Positions 7,597 through 16,742 of a stretch of 64,000 nt of DNA are shown here, piece by piece; position 1 is the stretch's first letter, and every line of letters begins with the position of its first letter. Source of the DNA: Bacillota bacterium (GTDB lineage Bacteria > Bacillota > UBA4882 > UBA8346); NCBI GenBank assembly GCA_023426245.1, contig JAFABB010000028.1:124001-188000 (forward strand), written 5' to 3'. A program made the position numbers and the translations under genes. The notes beneath the pieces were generated by a model. The model did no database searches and was not told where the DNA came from. It was given only the letters and a program-made list of their open reading frames with translations.

Positions 7597-9765
7597 TTGT
7601 ATCAGCGAAAGTCTATTTTTTCCGTATTTATCTTATTGTTTTTATCCTTGACGTTTTTTTTCAGCAGTAACATCCAGGCGGCGGCCAGCGCATACAGCCG
7701 GATTGAAGCCGAAAGTTTCAGCAGCCAGTCTGGAATCCAGCTCGAAACCTGCAGTGATAGCGGGGCCGGACAAGATATCGGTTATATTCAAAACGGCGAC
7801 TATGTGGTGTTTTCCGGTATTGATTTCGGCAGTGGAGCAGCAAGCTTTAGTGCCCGGATTGCCAGCGCCAACAGCGGCGGCAACATTGAAATTCACCTGG
7901 ACAGCCTCAGCGGTACTTTAATTGGAACCTGCACGGTACCGGGGACCGGCGGTTGGCAGAGTTGGGTCACCCAAACCTGCAATGTCAGCGGAGCTACCGG
8001 CGTCCATGACGTCTATCTGAAATTTACCGGCGGCAGTCAAGACTTAATGAACCTGAACTGGTTTCAATTTTTAGCGGTTCCTAAAGTAAGCGCTTACGTC
8101 CAAATCGAAGCCGAGAATTTCACCGGCCAGTCGGGAATCCAGACCGAAAGCTGCAGCGACACCGGGGCCGGCCAGAATATCGGTTATATCGTCAACGGGG
8201 ACTATACCGTTTATTCCAACATTGATTTCGGCAGTGGAGCAACCAGCTTTAGTGCGCGGGTAGCCAGCGCCAACAGCGGCGGCAACATCGAAATTCACCT
8301 GGACAGCCTCAGCGGTACCTTAGTCGGAACCTGCGTGGTTTCCGGGACGGGAGGCTGGCAGACTTGGGTCACTCAGACCTGCAGCATCAGCGGGGCCACT
8401 GGGGTCCATGATGTCTATCTGAAATATGTGGGCAGTGCTCAGGACTTGATGAATGTCAACTGGTTCCGGTTTGCTTCCAACGGCACCAGCGCTTTTGGCC
8501 AAATTCAAGCCGAAAACTTCAGCAGCCAGTTGGGAATTCAGACCCAGACCTGCAGCGACACAGACGGCGGGGTCAATATCAGTTACATCGAAAACGGTGA
8601 CTATGCAGTTTATACAGGGATTGATTTCGGCAGCGGAGCGGCGGGCTTTGCCGTTCGGGTGGCCAGCGCCAACACCAGCGGCGGCAGTATTGAAATTCAC
8701 TTGGACAGCCTCAGCGGCACTTTGGTTGGAACTTGTGCGGTCCCTGTCACCGGCGGCTGGCAGACCTGGGTTACCGATACTTGCAGCGTCAGCGGGGCCA
8801 GTGGCATCCATGACGTCTATCTAAAGTTTACCGGCGGCAGTAACGGGTTGATGAATGTCAACTGGTTTCAATTCACGACCACCCCACCGTCAACCGGAAA
8901 ACATATGGAGATTATGACTTGGGTTCCTGCTTACAGCCAGAACGTATGGAAGAGCGCCCTGCAGGCCGATACCGGGGGCAGCTACAATCCCCGCAACACC
9001 TTAACCCGGGTGGCAGCTCAGTACTTCCTGGTAGAATATAATGGCAGTGTTTCTACAATTGGTTCCAGTTCCGATCTGCAATGGGTCGCCAATTATTGCA
9101 AGACCAACGGCATCAAATTCTTGCTCTGCATCTTTAACAATGACGGCAGCAGTGCTTATGGCGGATGGAACTGGGCGCGGGCGGCTTCGGGTTTTGGGAC
9201 CAACAAGACCGCTTTGATTAACAATCTCATCACTCTGGTTAATCAATGGGGCGCCGATGGAGTCGATATCGACTTTGAGGGCAATCTGGACGGCGATCCC
9301 AACCGCAGCGAATTCGCCTCCTTTATTAAAGACCTCGGCACCCGCCTGCACGGTATGAATAAAGAGCTGACTGTGGATGTATTTCCCGATGAGTGGAATC
9401 AACCGAACACCAAATGGTGGCCGGATTGGGTAGGATATGTTGATGGAGTTAATTCCATGGGTTATGATTGGCTATATGGCGGTGGCCCGGGTGAGCAATC
9501 CTATCAATGGCAGCAAAATACAGCTCTGAATGCCGGATATCAAAATTATCAGTTTGAAATGGGCATGCCGGGATGGGCCGGCAGCTGGGGATCAGGAGGA
9601 CTGGGTTCCGGCGTTTTGGCCCATGTGAATGAATTGTTGTCCGGAAACTATAACCGTTTGCCGACTTCCGTCTGCATCTGGGACGCTCAATTTAACGGCA
9701 GCGGTTGGTTAAGTGCCGAGGTATGGAATGGCTTACATACGATTAAAATGACCCAAGGGAATTAG
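7597..9765 (+). CDS. Secreted GH18 chitinase-like enzyme with three CBM6 modules
   Basis: A 722-residue secreted protein. The TTG start follows AGGAGG by eight bases. A signal peptide spans about residues 1-30. Three CBM6-type carbohydrate-binding modules follow at about 33-158, 167-292 and 300-427, each starting IEAE/IQAE and carrying NGDY and GGWQ(S/T)WVT. Residues 435-722 form a GH18 TIM-barrel with the catalytic signature DGVDIDFE (D554, D557, D559, E561); E561 is the expected acid, D559 supports the substrate-assisted mechanism. GH18 enzymes are chitinases or endo-beta-N-acetylglucosaminidases, and I cannot separate the two. A strong terminator follows, so the gene is probably transcribed alone. 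The three CBM modules are unusually alike at DNA level, implying recent duplication. Confidence 0.85.
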   Translation: MYQRKSIFSVFILLFLSLTFFFSSNIQAAASAYSRIEAESFSSQSGIQLETCSDSGAGQDIGYIQNGDYVVFSGIDFGSGAASFSARIASANSGGNIEIHLDSLSGTLIGTCTVPGTGGWQSWVTQTCNVSGATGVHDVYLKFTGGSQDLMNLNWFQFLAVPKVSAYVQIEAENFTGQSGIQTESCSDTGAGQNIGYIVNGDYTVYSNIDFGSGATSFSARVASANSGGNIEIHLDSLSGTLVGTCVVSGTGGWQTWVTQTCSISGATGVHDVYLKYVGSAQDLMNVNWFRFASNGTSAFGQIQAENFSSQLGIQTQTCSDTDGGVNISYIENGDYAVYTGIDFGSGAAGFAVRVASANTSGGSIEIHLDSLSGTLVGTCAVPVTGGWQTWVTDTCSVSGASGIHDVYLKFTGGSNGLMNVNWFQFTTTPPSTGKHMEIMTWVPAYSQNVWKSALQADTGGSYNPRNTLTRVAAQYFLVEYNGSVSTIGSSSDLQWVANYCKTNGIKFLLCIFNNDGSSAYGGWNWARAASGFGTNKTALINNLITLVNQWGADGVDIDFEGNLDGDPNRSEFASFIKDLGTRLHGMNKELTVDVFPDEWNQPNTKWWPDWVGYVDGVNSMGYDWLYGGGPGEQSYQWQQNTALNAGYQNYQFEMGMPGWAGSWGSGGLGSGVLAHVNELLSGNYNRLPTSVCIWDAQFNGSGWLSAEVWNGLHTIKMTQGN
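7690..8877 (+). repeat. Three direct CBM6-coding repeats
   Basis: Three consecutive units of roughly 380-400 bases encode the CBM6 modules. Long stretches are nearly identical between units, such as the segment coding NIEIHLDSLSGTL (about 7886, 8287 and 8690). Units one and two are closest; unit three carries an extra residue in its ANTSGGS segment. Such identity makes the region prone to recombination. Confidence 0.75.
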
Positions 9766-9810
9766 TTTTTGGGAAAATAGGACCCCAGTCCTTCCCCTTA
9801 AGTGATTTTT

Positions 9811-9844
9811 AAAAGAGCACGCCTGCCACAGGTTGTGCTCTTTT
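9811..9844 (+). terminator. Rho-independent terminator after GH18 gene
   Basis: Perfect 10-bp arms AAAAGAGCAC (9811-9820) and GTGCTCTTTT (9835-9844), with the T-run inside the stem end. Confidence 0.8.
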
Positions 9845-9939
9845 AATCCGCATGATACACGCTCATTTCCTTCAACTTTTTAAATGATCGAAATGGGTCA
9901 AAAGGTCACAAAAAGCCTTATAAGAAGTCCAGAAAAACC

Positions 9940-9968
9940 TTATTGTATTTGGTAAAAAATGGTATACT
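9940..9968 (+). promoter_or_regulatory. Possible promoter of the GH43 gene
   Basis: TTATTG (9940-9945), a 17-base spacer and TATACT (9963-9968) lie about 200 bases upstream of the GH43 start. The remaining sequence between 9845 and 10171 shows no gene; a 71-codon open frame there lacks any recognisable feature. Confidence 0.35.
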
Positions 9969-10171
9969 TTGGATGGATGTTAGATTATGTTACCTTTTAA
10001 ACCAAAGCTTTATTTTTGGAAAAAATGTAAATTTGTATTTGCTGGTAAAGGAATGTCCAGCGGAACCATTTCATAAAGGGGGTGATCCCGCCAGAACACT
10101 CGATAGTACGGTGGAAAAAGAATCCTCAAAAAAGTTCGTTACCAAAAGCAGTATATAAAGGAGGGCAAAAG

Positions 10172-13100
10172 ATGCAAACAATTATCAGACATTTATTTTC
10201 ACGAAATCTATTTGGGTGGGGTCTATTTCTTTTCATCCTGCTGATTTCCAGCTTTTGTTTTGCGGAAAATCCCTTCATCTATAGTATTTACACCGCCGAT
10301 CCCTCTGCTCACGTATGGGCTGACGGCAAAATTTACGTTTATGCCTCCCACGATATCGATCCCAATCAAGGTTGCGATTTAATGGACAAATATCATGTGT
10401 TTTCGTCATCCGATATGGTTCATTGGGTCGATGAAGGTGAAATTCTCAATGCCGGCCAGGTGCCTTGGGGCCGCTCCGAAGGCGGTTTTATGTGGGCTCC
10501 CGATTGTGCCTACAAAAACGGCATCTACTATTTTTATTTCCCTCATCCCAGTGGTAGCGACTGGGGCAGTACCTGGAAAACCGGTGTGGCGACCAGTGTA
10601 TACCCTAATAAAGGATTTACTTGCCAAGGATATATACCCGGACTTGAGTCTTTGATTGATCCGTGTGTTTTTGTGGATGACGACGGGCAAGCTTATTTCT
10701 ACTACGGTGGTGGCGGCGTTTGCAAAGGCGGTAAACTCAAAGACAATATGATGGAGATCGATGGAAGCATCCAGACCATGCAGGGTTTGGTTGATTTTCA
10801 TGAAGCCACTTGGGTCCATAAGCGCAACGGGATTTACTACCTGTCCTATGCTGATAATCATTCCGATGCCACCGGTGATAACAGGATGTGCTATGCCACA
10901 AGTTCCAATCCTTTGGGACCGTGGACCTACCGCGGAGTCATCATGGATCCTACCGATAGTTATTGCGCCCACGGTTCCATCGTTGAGTACAAAGGCAATT
11001 GGTATGTCTTTTACTTTAATAGTGCCATTTCTCATAACGATTGGCTACGTTCGATCTGTGTGGACCGCTTGTATTTTAATAATGACGGCACCATCCAGAA
11101 GGTTATTCCGACCACAGCCGGTGTCCCTTCGGTAGGTCCGGCGCCGACCCCTGACCCGGATTTGAGTAAATACGAGGCAGAAGCTGCCCTGGTAGGAAAT
11201 GGGGCAACGGTAAGCACGGAAAGCGCCGCTTCGGGAGGTAAAGCGGTTCAAAATCTGCATCTCGCCAACTCCTATGTCCAATTCAACAACGTTAATGGTG
11301 GTAGTGGCGGCAGAGCTACCATTACCATCGATTATGCCACCAACGATTCCGGGGCGAAATTAAATTTGACAGTCAACGGAGTGAGCTACTCGTTTGTAAA
11401 TACGCCTGCCACCGGAGGCTGGAGTAACTACAGCGGTCATTCCTACCTAACGGTTCCAATGAATGCCGGCAGTACCAATACCATCAAACTTACCGGCGGC
11501 AACTATGGAGTCAATATCGATTATATTACTGTGAGTTCCTTTGATGACGGCGATCCGGTCACGACCCCAACCCCGACTCCAACCCCTCCTCCGGTTAATG
11601 CCACCATTCCAGGGAAGCTTGAGGCGGAAAACTACAGTGCGATGAATGGCATCGATACCGAGGCCTGTTCCGAAGGTACACAGGATGTCGGTTGGACGGA
11701 TCCCGGTGATTGGCTTGATTATACTGTGAATGTGGCTTCCGCCGGCAATTATACAGTTAATGCCAGGGTGGCCAGTCCCAATTCCAATACTTCTTTTAAA
11801 ATACAACAAAATGGTGCCGTTCTGGCTACCATCGCAGTTCCCAATACCGGGAGTTGGCAATCTTGGACCACCGTATCGGCCAATATTACTTTAAGCGCCG
11901 GTGTCCAAACCTTGCGTGTTTATTGTGCTACCAACGGTTTTAATATTAATTATCTTGATTTTGCCACAGCCTCCACGACTCCGGTTACCGATAGCAATTT
12001 GGCGCTGGGCAAATCGATCACGGCCAATAATCATACTCAAGTTTATGCAGCCGTCAATGCCAATGACGGGAATACCGGAACTTATTGGGAAGGCGCCCCC
12101 AATTCCTATCCCAATACTCTTACAGTCGATTTAGGCGCAATCTCCAGCATTTATAGGATTAAAATCAAACTCAATCCCGATCCCATTTGGGCGGCCCGGG
12201 CTCAAAATATAACGGTTCTGGGCAGCAGCGACGGGGTCCAGTATGATACTTTGGCAAGTTCCGCTGTCTATACTTTTAATCCTACCAGTAATAGCAATGC
12301 CGTCACCATTGATTTACCGGCCGATACCCGCTATCTCCGGTTAAGTTTCAGCGCCAACAGCGGCGCCACCGCAGGTCAGGTGGGGGAGTTTGAAGTCTGG
12401 GGGATTCCCGGAATCACTCCCACGCCAACCCCAACTCCGACACCCACTCCTACCAGCAGTGATGTTGCAGGCAAGATCTATGCCGGATATCAAGGCTGGT
12501 TTAACTGTTATGGGGACGGTTCCCCGGTAGCCCGCTGGCGTCACTGGTCCAACGGCACTTATCAGTCCAATAACGGTGCGCCTGCTCCAGGTTTTGGCAA
12601 TATTACCTTTGAACTTTATCCCGATGTCAGGGAATACAGCAACTTATTCCCAACCAATCTTGGCGCTTTGGGCAACGGGCAGCCGGCCGTGATCTTTTCT
12701 TCCTATAGCGAACAGACCGTCACCAAACATTTTGAATGGATGCAAACCTATGGAATCGACGGGGTGGCCTTGCAGAGATTCGCCGGTGAGCTTGGCGATT
12801 CGGTGTTCAAAGCGCAGCGCGATAGTATCGCTACCAAAGTGAAGAATGCCGCCGAAAAATTCGGGCGCAAGTTTTATCTGATGTACGATATTTCCGGAAT
12901 GGGTTCCAACTTTGATTCCATTTTAGAAACGGATTGGACCGGTACCATCCGCGGTACGCTCAACCTGACGGCCTCCAGCGCTTACGCCAAACAAGACGGC
13001 AAACCGGTGGTTTGTGTCTGGGGGATGGGTTTTACCGATCGCCCGGGGGATGCCGCCCAGTGTCTCAAGGTGGTGAACTGGTTTAAAGCCCAAGGTTGTT

Positions 13101-13663
13101 ACGTTATCGGCGGAGTCCCGACTCACTGGCGCACCGGCACCGATGATTCCAAACCGGGATTTGAAAGTGTTTACCGGGCATTTCAGATGATTTCCCCTTG
13201 GAGTGTGGGCCGTTTTGGCGATTTGGCCGGGGCCGACTCCTTTCAAGTCAACCAGCTGAGCCCGGATTTGAATTATTGCAATACATACGGCATCGCCTAT
13301 CAACCGGTGATGTTTCCCGGTTTTGCCTGGTCAAACTGGGTGATGAATAACGGGGTTCCGGCGCCAAGGAATCAAATTCCCCGGCAGCACGGAGACTTTA
13401 TGTGGCGCCAGGCGTATAATATCAAAAGCCTCGGGATTTCCACCGGATATGTGGCCATGTTCGACGAATACGACGAAGGCACAGCCATCGCCAAAGCGGC
13501 GGAGAACAGCTCGATGATTCCCAACAGCCAGTATTTTCTTACGCTGGATGCCGACGGCGTGGCTTGTTCCGCCGATTTCTACCTCCGGCTGACCGGTGAT
13601 ATCACCCGGATGTTTAAAGACCAGATTCCCTTAACCCTTTCCCATCCCACCAGTCATCGATAG
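10172..13663 (+). CDS. Secreted multimodular GH43 / GH99-like glycosidase
   Basis: A 1163-residue secreted protein. The ATG at 10172 follows AAAGGAGGG and begins a signal peptide (about 1-31); an upstream in-frame start lacks a binding site. Residues 33-312 form a GH43 beta-propeller with the catalytic triad D43 (TADPSAH), D163 (LIDPCVF) and E211 (FHEATWV), pointing to arabinan- or xylan-side-chain cleavage. Next come a CBM35/CBM6-like module (332-456), a PT linker, a CBM6 (478-600), an F5/8 type C or CBM32 module (607-745) and a second PT linker. Residues 764-1163 resemble the GH99/GH71-like superfamily (YQGWFNCYGDG, IFSSYSEQT, MYDISGMG, GGVPTHWR). Two catalytic domains in one chain suggest coupled debranching. 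Function of the C-terminal domain is inferred. Confidence 0.82.
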   Translation: MQTIIRHLFSRNLFGWGLFLFILLISSFCFAENPFIYSIYTADPSAHVWADGKIYVYASHDIDPNQGCDLMDKYHVFSSSDMVHWVDEGEILNAGQVPWGRSEGGFMWAPDCAYKNGIYYFYFPHPSGSDWGSTWKTGVATSVYPNKGFTCQGYIPGLESLIDPCVFVDDDGQAYFYYGGGGVCKGGKLKDNMMEIDGSIQTMQGLVDFHEATWVHKRNGIYYLSYADNHSDATGDNRMCYATSSNPLGPWTYRGVIMDPTDSYCAHGSIVEYKGNWYVFYFNSAISHNDWLRSICVDRLYFNNDGTIQKVIPTTAGVPSVGPAPTPDPDLSKYEAEAALVGNGATVSTESAASGGKAVQNLHLANSYVQFNNVNGGSGGRATITIDYATNDSGAKLNLTVNGVSYSFVNTPATGGWSNYSGHSYLTVPMNAGSTNTIKLTGGNYGVNIDYITVSSFDDGDPVTTPTPTPTPPPVNATIPGKLEAENYSAMNGIDTEACSEGTQDVGWTDPGDWLDYTVNVASAGNYTVNARVASPNSNTSFKIQQNGAVLATIAVPNTGSWQSWTTVSANITLSAGVQTLRVYCATNGFNINYLDFATASTTPVTDSNLALGKSITANNHTQVYAAVNANDGNTGTYWEGAPNSYPNTLTVDLGAISSIYRIKIKLNPDPIWAARAQNITVLGSSDGVQYDTLASSAVYTFNPTSNSNAVTIDLPADTRYLRLSFSANSGATAGQVGEFEVWGIPGITPTPTPTPTPTPTSSDVAGKIYAGYQGWFNCYGDGSPVARWRHWSNGTYQSNNGAPAPGFGNITFELYPDVREYSNLFPTNLGALGNGQPAVIFSSYSEQTVTKHFEWMQTYGIDGVALQRFAGELGDSVFKAQRDSIATKVKNAAEKFGRKFYLMYDISGMGSNFDSILETDWTGTIRGTLNLTASSAYAKQDGKPVVCVWGMGFTDRPGDAAQCLKVVNWFKAQGCYVIGGVPTHWRTGTDDSKPGFESVYRAFQMISPWSVGRFGDLAGADSFQVNQLSPDLNYCNTYGIAYQPVMFPGFAWSNWVMNNGVPAPRNQIPRQHGDFMWRQAYNIKSLGISTGYVAMFDEYDEGTAIAKAAENSSMIPNSQYFLTLDADGVACSADFYLRLTGDITRMFKDQIPLTLSHPTSHR

Positions 13664-13742
13664 TCGAAAGTAAAATGGAAAGGTAAAGACTGTAACGGGT
13701 GAAGATATTCCCTTGGAGTATCAGAGCCGTCCGGGAGTTTTT

Positions 13743-13790
13743 AATCCGGAGGTTTTCAAAATACGGAAAGCCTCCGGATTTTGTTTTTTA
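13743..13790 (+). terminator. Rho-independent terminator after GH43 gene
   Basis: Perfect 10-bp arms AATCCGGAGG (13743-13752) and CCTCCGGATT (13771-13780) followed by TTGTTTTTTA. Confidence 0.85.
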
Positions 13791-14324
13791 GCCCCAGTTA
13801 TCATCGGCTGGTGCCGGTGTATTTCTTCCACCCCATCCGCCTATAGGTTCAATCGATAAAAAAATGAATATTGTCCATAAGGGTTGATTGTGATATAGTA
13901 TATATAAAAGGATAAATATGGTAAATAAGGTAAAACAAAGAAAAGTCAATTCGTCATCCAACCCCAATGGACCAGCAGGACAGTCCGGTTGACACCAGCC
14001 ATATAGTAAGTGCGAAAAATAAAACGTTTATTCAGGACGAGCTTTTGAAATCTGGCTTAAAATTGGAAAATGTTTAAATTTGTCACCGGTGTCATTGTGA
14101 AAAGTGAAGATTGCCGACATAAAAAATGAATGGGTTTTAAACTCCGGCACCGTTCCTGATTTCTTTGCCGTTCCGTTTCCGTCATTCGCGGTGAGTACGG
14201 TGCGGCATGGATAACCCAAGTGATGCCTCGGAAGGGGGGAGACGTTGCATAAGATTCATAGTGGTTGAGGAAGGAAAAGAGTTTTTTTAAGCGGGAAACC
14301 AAAAAAGAAAGGATGGTTTTGGTC
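13791..14324 (+). promoter_or_regulatory. Upstream region of the GH30 gene with a possible promoter
   Basis: No gene is supported in this stretch of about 530 bases. A promoter-like pair TTGTCC (13871-13876) and TATAGT (13894-13899), spacer 17, would give a leader of over 400 bases before the GH30 start. Reading frames on the minus strand near 14028-14326 have no ribosome binding sites or motifs. Confidence 0.35.
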
Positions 14325-16103
14325 ATGGTAAAAAAATCTTACTGGTTACGGTATGTCATCCCCGTCATCATGATCTGTCTTTTGGCTGCCACCTTTACTT
14401 GGACATCCCAGATTTCCAAAGCGGCCAACTATAGTGTCAATATTGATATGAGCACAACCTACCAAACCTTGGAAGGATTTGGTGCCGCCACGGCTTGGTA
14501 TACCAGCTGGATCACCCAGCATCCGAATAAAGCCGAGATCTACGACTTGCTTTTTAACGGGTTGGGACTCGATATCATCCGTTTTCGGAATACTTACGGA
14601 AGTCGCAATGGGGCGTCCTTTGCTCCCGATGAACCGGAAATTGTACAGCAAGCGGGCCTATCGTTGGGACATCCCATTAAAGTACTCGTCAGCTCCTGGA
14701 CACCACCTTCGGATTTGAAAGCGGGCGGCACTTTAAACGGCGGAACCCTGGCCAAGGTAAGCGGCGCTTTTAATTATAGTGGCTTTGCCGATTACTGGTA
14801 CAACTCCATTAATGGGTATACCGGCAAAGGGATTACCCCCGATTATATCAGCATTCAAAATGAGCCTGATTATGAAAACACAGGGTGGGAAACTTGTATT
14901 TTTAAACCGACCGAAGATTCAAATTATCCCGGCTATGGCAAAGCCTTAGACGCCGTTTACAACCGTATTCAGTCTCTGGCAAACAAGCCGAAAATCCTGG
15001 GACCGGAGACCGCCGGCATCGGCAGCAACCTGGTGCAAAACTATTGCGCCAACATGAATCTTTCGGAAGTTTACGGCATTGATCATCATTTATATAATGG
15101 CGGGGATGCCAATAGCCCGGACAGTTTCAATTCCGCTCTTCAAGGTTTAGCCAGTTCCTACTATCCGAGCAAACCGCTTTTCCAAACCGAATATGATCAA
15201 GGCACGGTCTTTACCACCGGGCAGTTGATGATTAACTCCCTGGTTTACGAAAACGCCAGCGCCTATTTTTTCTGGGATCTGATTTGGACGATGGATCAGA
15301 GACCGTTGGTGAATCTGGAAGACCCCAACAACCGTGGGGGTTGGACGACAGCCCGGGGTTATAAAGTTTCCGACTTCTATTATGTCTTCAAGCACTTCAG
15401 TAAATATACCGACCCCGGGTATAAGCGAGTGGCTGCTACAGCCGATAACGGCAATATCCGGACTGTGGCCTTCATTTCGCCGGACCAAAAACAATTGACA
15501 GTCGTCTTGCTGAATAACAGCAGTTCACAAAATTCAGTGGCCTTAAATTTGAACGGTTACCCCGTGGGAAGTTCGGCGATTTACCGCACTATTCCCGGAG
15601 GCACTGAAAAATTTGCAAGTGTGGGCGCTTTAGGAAGTGACAATACTGTCACCTTGCCGGCCCAGTCCATTGCCACAGTGGTGATTTCGAGTTCAGGTCC
15701 GACTCCGACAGTGACACCAACAGTGACGCCTACAATAACTCCGACTGTAACACCGACAGTAACTCCCACACCGCCGGTCAACGGTGTTACGGTAACCTAT
15801 GCCATCCAAAATGATTGGGGTAACGGAGCGACCGTCAATGTAACGATCAAAAACAACGGCACTTCGGCAATCAATGGTTGGCAGCTGGCCTGGGCCTTCC
15901 CGGGCAACCAGAAGATCACCAATCTTTGGAACGGCAGTTACACCCAAAACGGGGCGAACGTAACTGTGACCAATCTCAGTTATAATAATGTCATTCCTGC
16001 GGGCGGCGGCACTGTTAATTTCGGATTCAACATCAGTTATAGCGGTTCCAACACCAAACCGACCAGTTTTACCCTTAACGGGACCCCAACCCAAGTTCAA
16101 TAA
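14325..16103 (+). CDS. Secreted GH30 xylanase-like enzyme with CBM2
   Basis: A 592-residue secreted protein. I place the start at ATG 14325, with AAAGGA about 11 bases upstream and a normal signal peptide after it; earlier in-frame starts (TTG 14265, ATG 14313) are possible. Residues about 36-465 are a GH30 barrel plus its beta-side domain: GFGAATAW near the N terminus, acid/base E180 in ISIQNEPD, nucleophile E289 in FQTEYDQG. GH30 members with such QNEP/WETCIF context are often glucuronoxylanases, but subfamily is not certain. A linker of PTVT repeats (about 474-492) joins a C-terminal CBM2 cellulose-binding module (about 496-590). The third secreted glycosidase in a row; together they suggest plant cell-wall degradation. 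Confidence 0.82.
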   Translation: MVKKSYWLRYVIPVIMICLLAATFTWTSQISKAANYSVNIDMSTTYQTLEGFGAATAWYTSWITQHPNKAEIYDLLFNGLGLDIIRFRNTYGSRNGASFAPDEPEIVQQAGLSLGHPIKVLVSSWTPPSDLKAGGTLNGGTLAKVSGAFNYSGFADYWYNSINGYTGKGITPDYISIQNEPDYENTGWETCIFKPTEDSNYPGYGKALDAVYNRIQSLANKPKILGPETAGIGSNLVQNYCANMNLSEVYGIDHHLYNGGDANSPDSFNSALQGLASSYYPSKPLFQTEYDQGTVFTTGQLMINSLVYENASAYFFWDLIWTMDQRPLVNLEDPNNRGGWTTARGYKVSDFYYVFKHFSKYTDPGYKRVAATADNGNIRTVAFISPDQKQLTVVLLNNSSSQNSVALNLNGYPVGSSAIYRTIPGGTEKFASVGALGSDNTVTLPAQSIATVVISSSGPTPTVTPTVTPTITPTVTPTVTPTPPVNGVTVTYAIQNDWGNGATVNVTIKNNGTSAINGWQLAWAFPGNQKITNLWNGSYTQNGANVTVTNLSYNNVIPAGGGTVNFGFNISYSGSNTKPTSFTLNGTPTQVQ

Positions 16104-16108
16104 GTATG

Positions 16109-16145
16109 ACCAGGGGGGCCGGATAACCGGTTCCCCTGGTTTAGA
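16109..16145 (+). terminator. Hairpin after GH30 gene
   Basis: An imperfect GC-rich stem, ACCAGGGG...CCGG (16109-16122) with CCGG...CCCCTGGT (16127-16140), four-base loop. The T-tract is poor (TTAGAA), so termination efficiency is uncertain. Confidence 0.55.
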
Positions 16146-16289
16146 ACCGATATTTCAATGGGATTTTCTTTAGGTGAGTGGGTAAGGATGGAAAAGAGTT
16201 TTTTGAGATTCCAAAAGAACACTTTGATAGTTCCGGACTAAAATTGCAATTCCGCAAAAAAATTCGTTTTTCTTCGGAAAACATAAATT

Positions 16290-16520
16290 GAGGGAGAAAT
16301 GATTTTGTGGACCGGACAAACAATATTGGGGATGGGAGAAACGATTTTGCAGACCGGTCAAGCAACATTGCGGATGGGAGAAATGATTTTGCAGACCGGC
16401 CAAGCAACATTGGGGATGGGAGAAGTGATTTTGCAGACCGGCAAAACAACATTTCCGATGGGAGAAACGATTTTACAGACCGGCCAAGCAACATTGGGGA
16501 TGGGAGAAATGATTTTATCG
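16290..16520. repeat. 42-bp tandem repeat (5.5 copies)
   Basis: Five full 42-bp units begin at 16290, 16332, 16374, 16416 and 16458, and a partial sixth at 16500. The unit core is GGGAGAAAYGATTTTRCAGA. Differences between units are scattered single substitutions; length never changes. Because 42 is divisible by three, every strand and frame lacking a stop in one unit stays open, producing long frames on both strands. It sits between a GH30 gene and a GC-rich terminator. Confidence 0.92.
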
Positions 16521-16534
16521 ATGATCTTCAATAA
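16307..16534 (+). CDS. Possible small repeat protein in the 42-bp array
   Basis: Of several overlapping frames, this 75-codon GTG-started frame has the best-placed ribosome binding site (GAGGGAG, 16290-16296, about 10 bases upstream). It would encode five to six 14-residue repeats of the form NDFADRPSNIGDGR, polar and probably disordered. A competing frame from ATG 16299 (repeat MGETILQTGQATLG) has its binding site too close. Substitutions between repeat units do not clearly favour either frame as coding. A terminator at 16613 could end the transcript. There is no family match I recognise, and the repeat may be non-coding. Confidence 0.25.
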   Translation: MDRTNNIGDGRNDFADRSSNIADGRNDFADRPSNIGDGRSDFADRQNNISDGRNDFTDRPSNIGDGRNDFIDDLQ

Positions 16535-16612
16535 CCGGATGGTTATTCCAGAATGAAGCTGGAGCTGTTGAAACCAAGGAGCCGGATGGATGGAGCGTTC
16601 GATTGGCTTGGT

Positions 16613-16660
16613 AAATATGGGGGGATTGGTACGAATGATACCGCCCCCCATATTTTGCTT
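16613..16660. terminator. Strong terminator between repeat array and tcdA
   Basis: Perfect 12-bp arms AAATATGGGGGG (16613-16624) and CCCCCCATATTT (16644-16655) with T-rich sequence after it on the plus strand. It may also stop minus-strand transcription running out of tcdA. Confidence 0.75.
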
Positions 16661-16742
16661 TATGCTTGAATTCCGGTATTTCATGTTGCGATGTGGGGTT
16701 TTTTAAATATATGGAGTGGTTTTTTTAAACCCGAGTCCTCCA

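Noticed and set aside
8320..8811. Long minus-strand frame inside the GH18 gene
   Set aside because: Antisense shadow of the repeated CBM6 sequence, overlapped by a well-supported gene.
10406..11035. Long minus-strand frame inside the GH43 domain
   Set aside because: No start signal or family; it lies wholly under a gene with an intact catalytic triad.
16290..16520. CRISPR array
   Set aside because: The 42-bp units abut each other directly with no spacers and vary by substitutions; there are no cas genes.
16141..16684. Minus-strand genes across the 42-bp repeat
   Set aside because: They are open only because the repeat period is a multiple of three; no ribosome binding sites and no motif.
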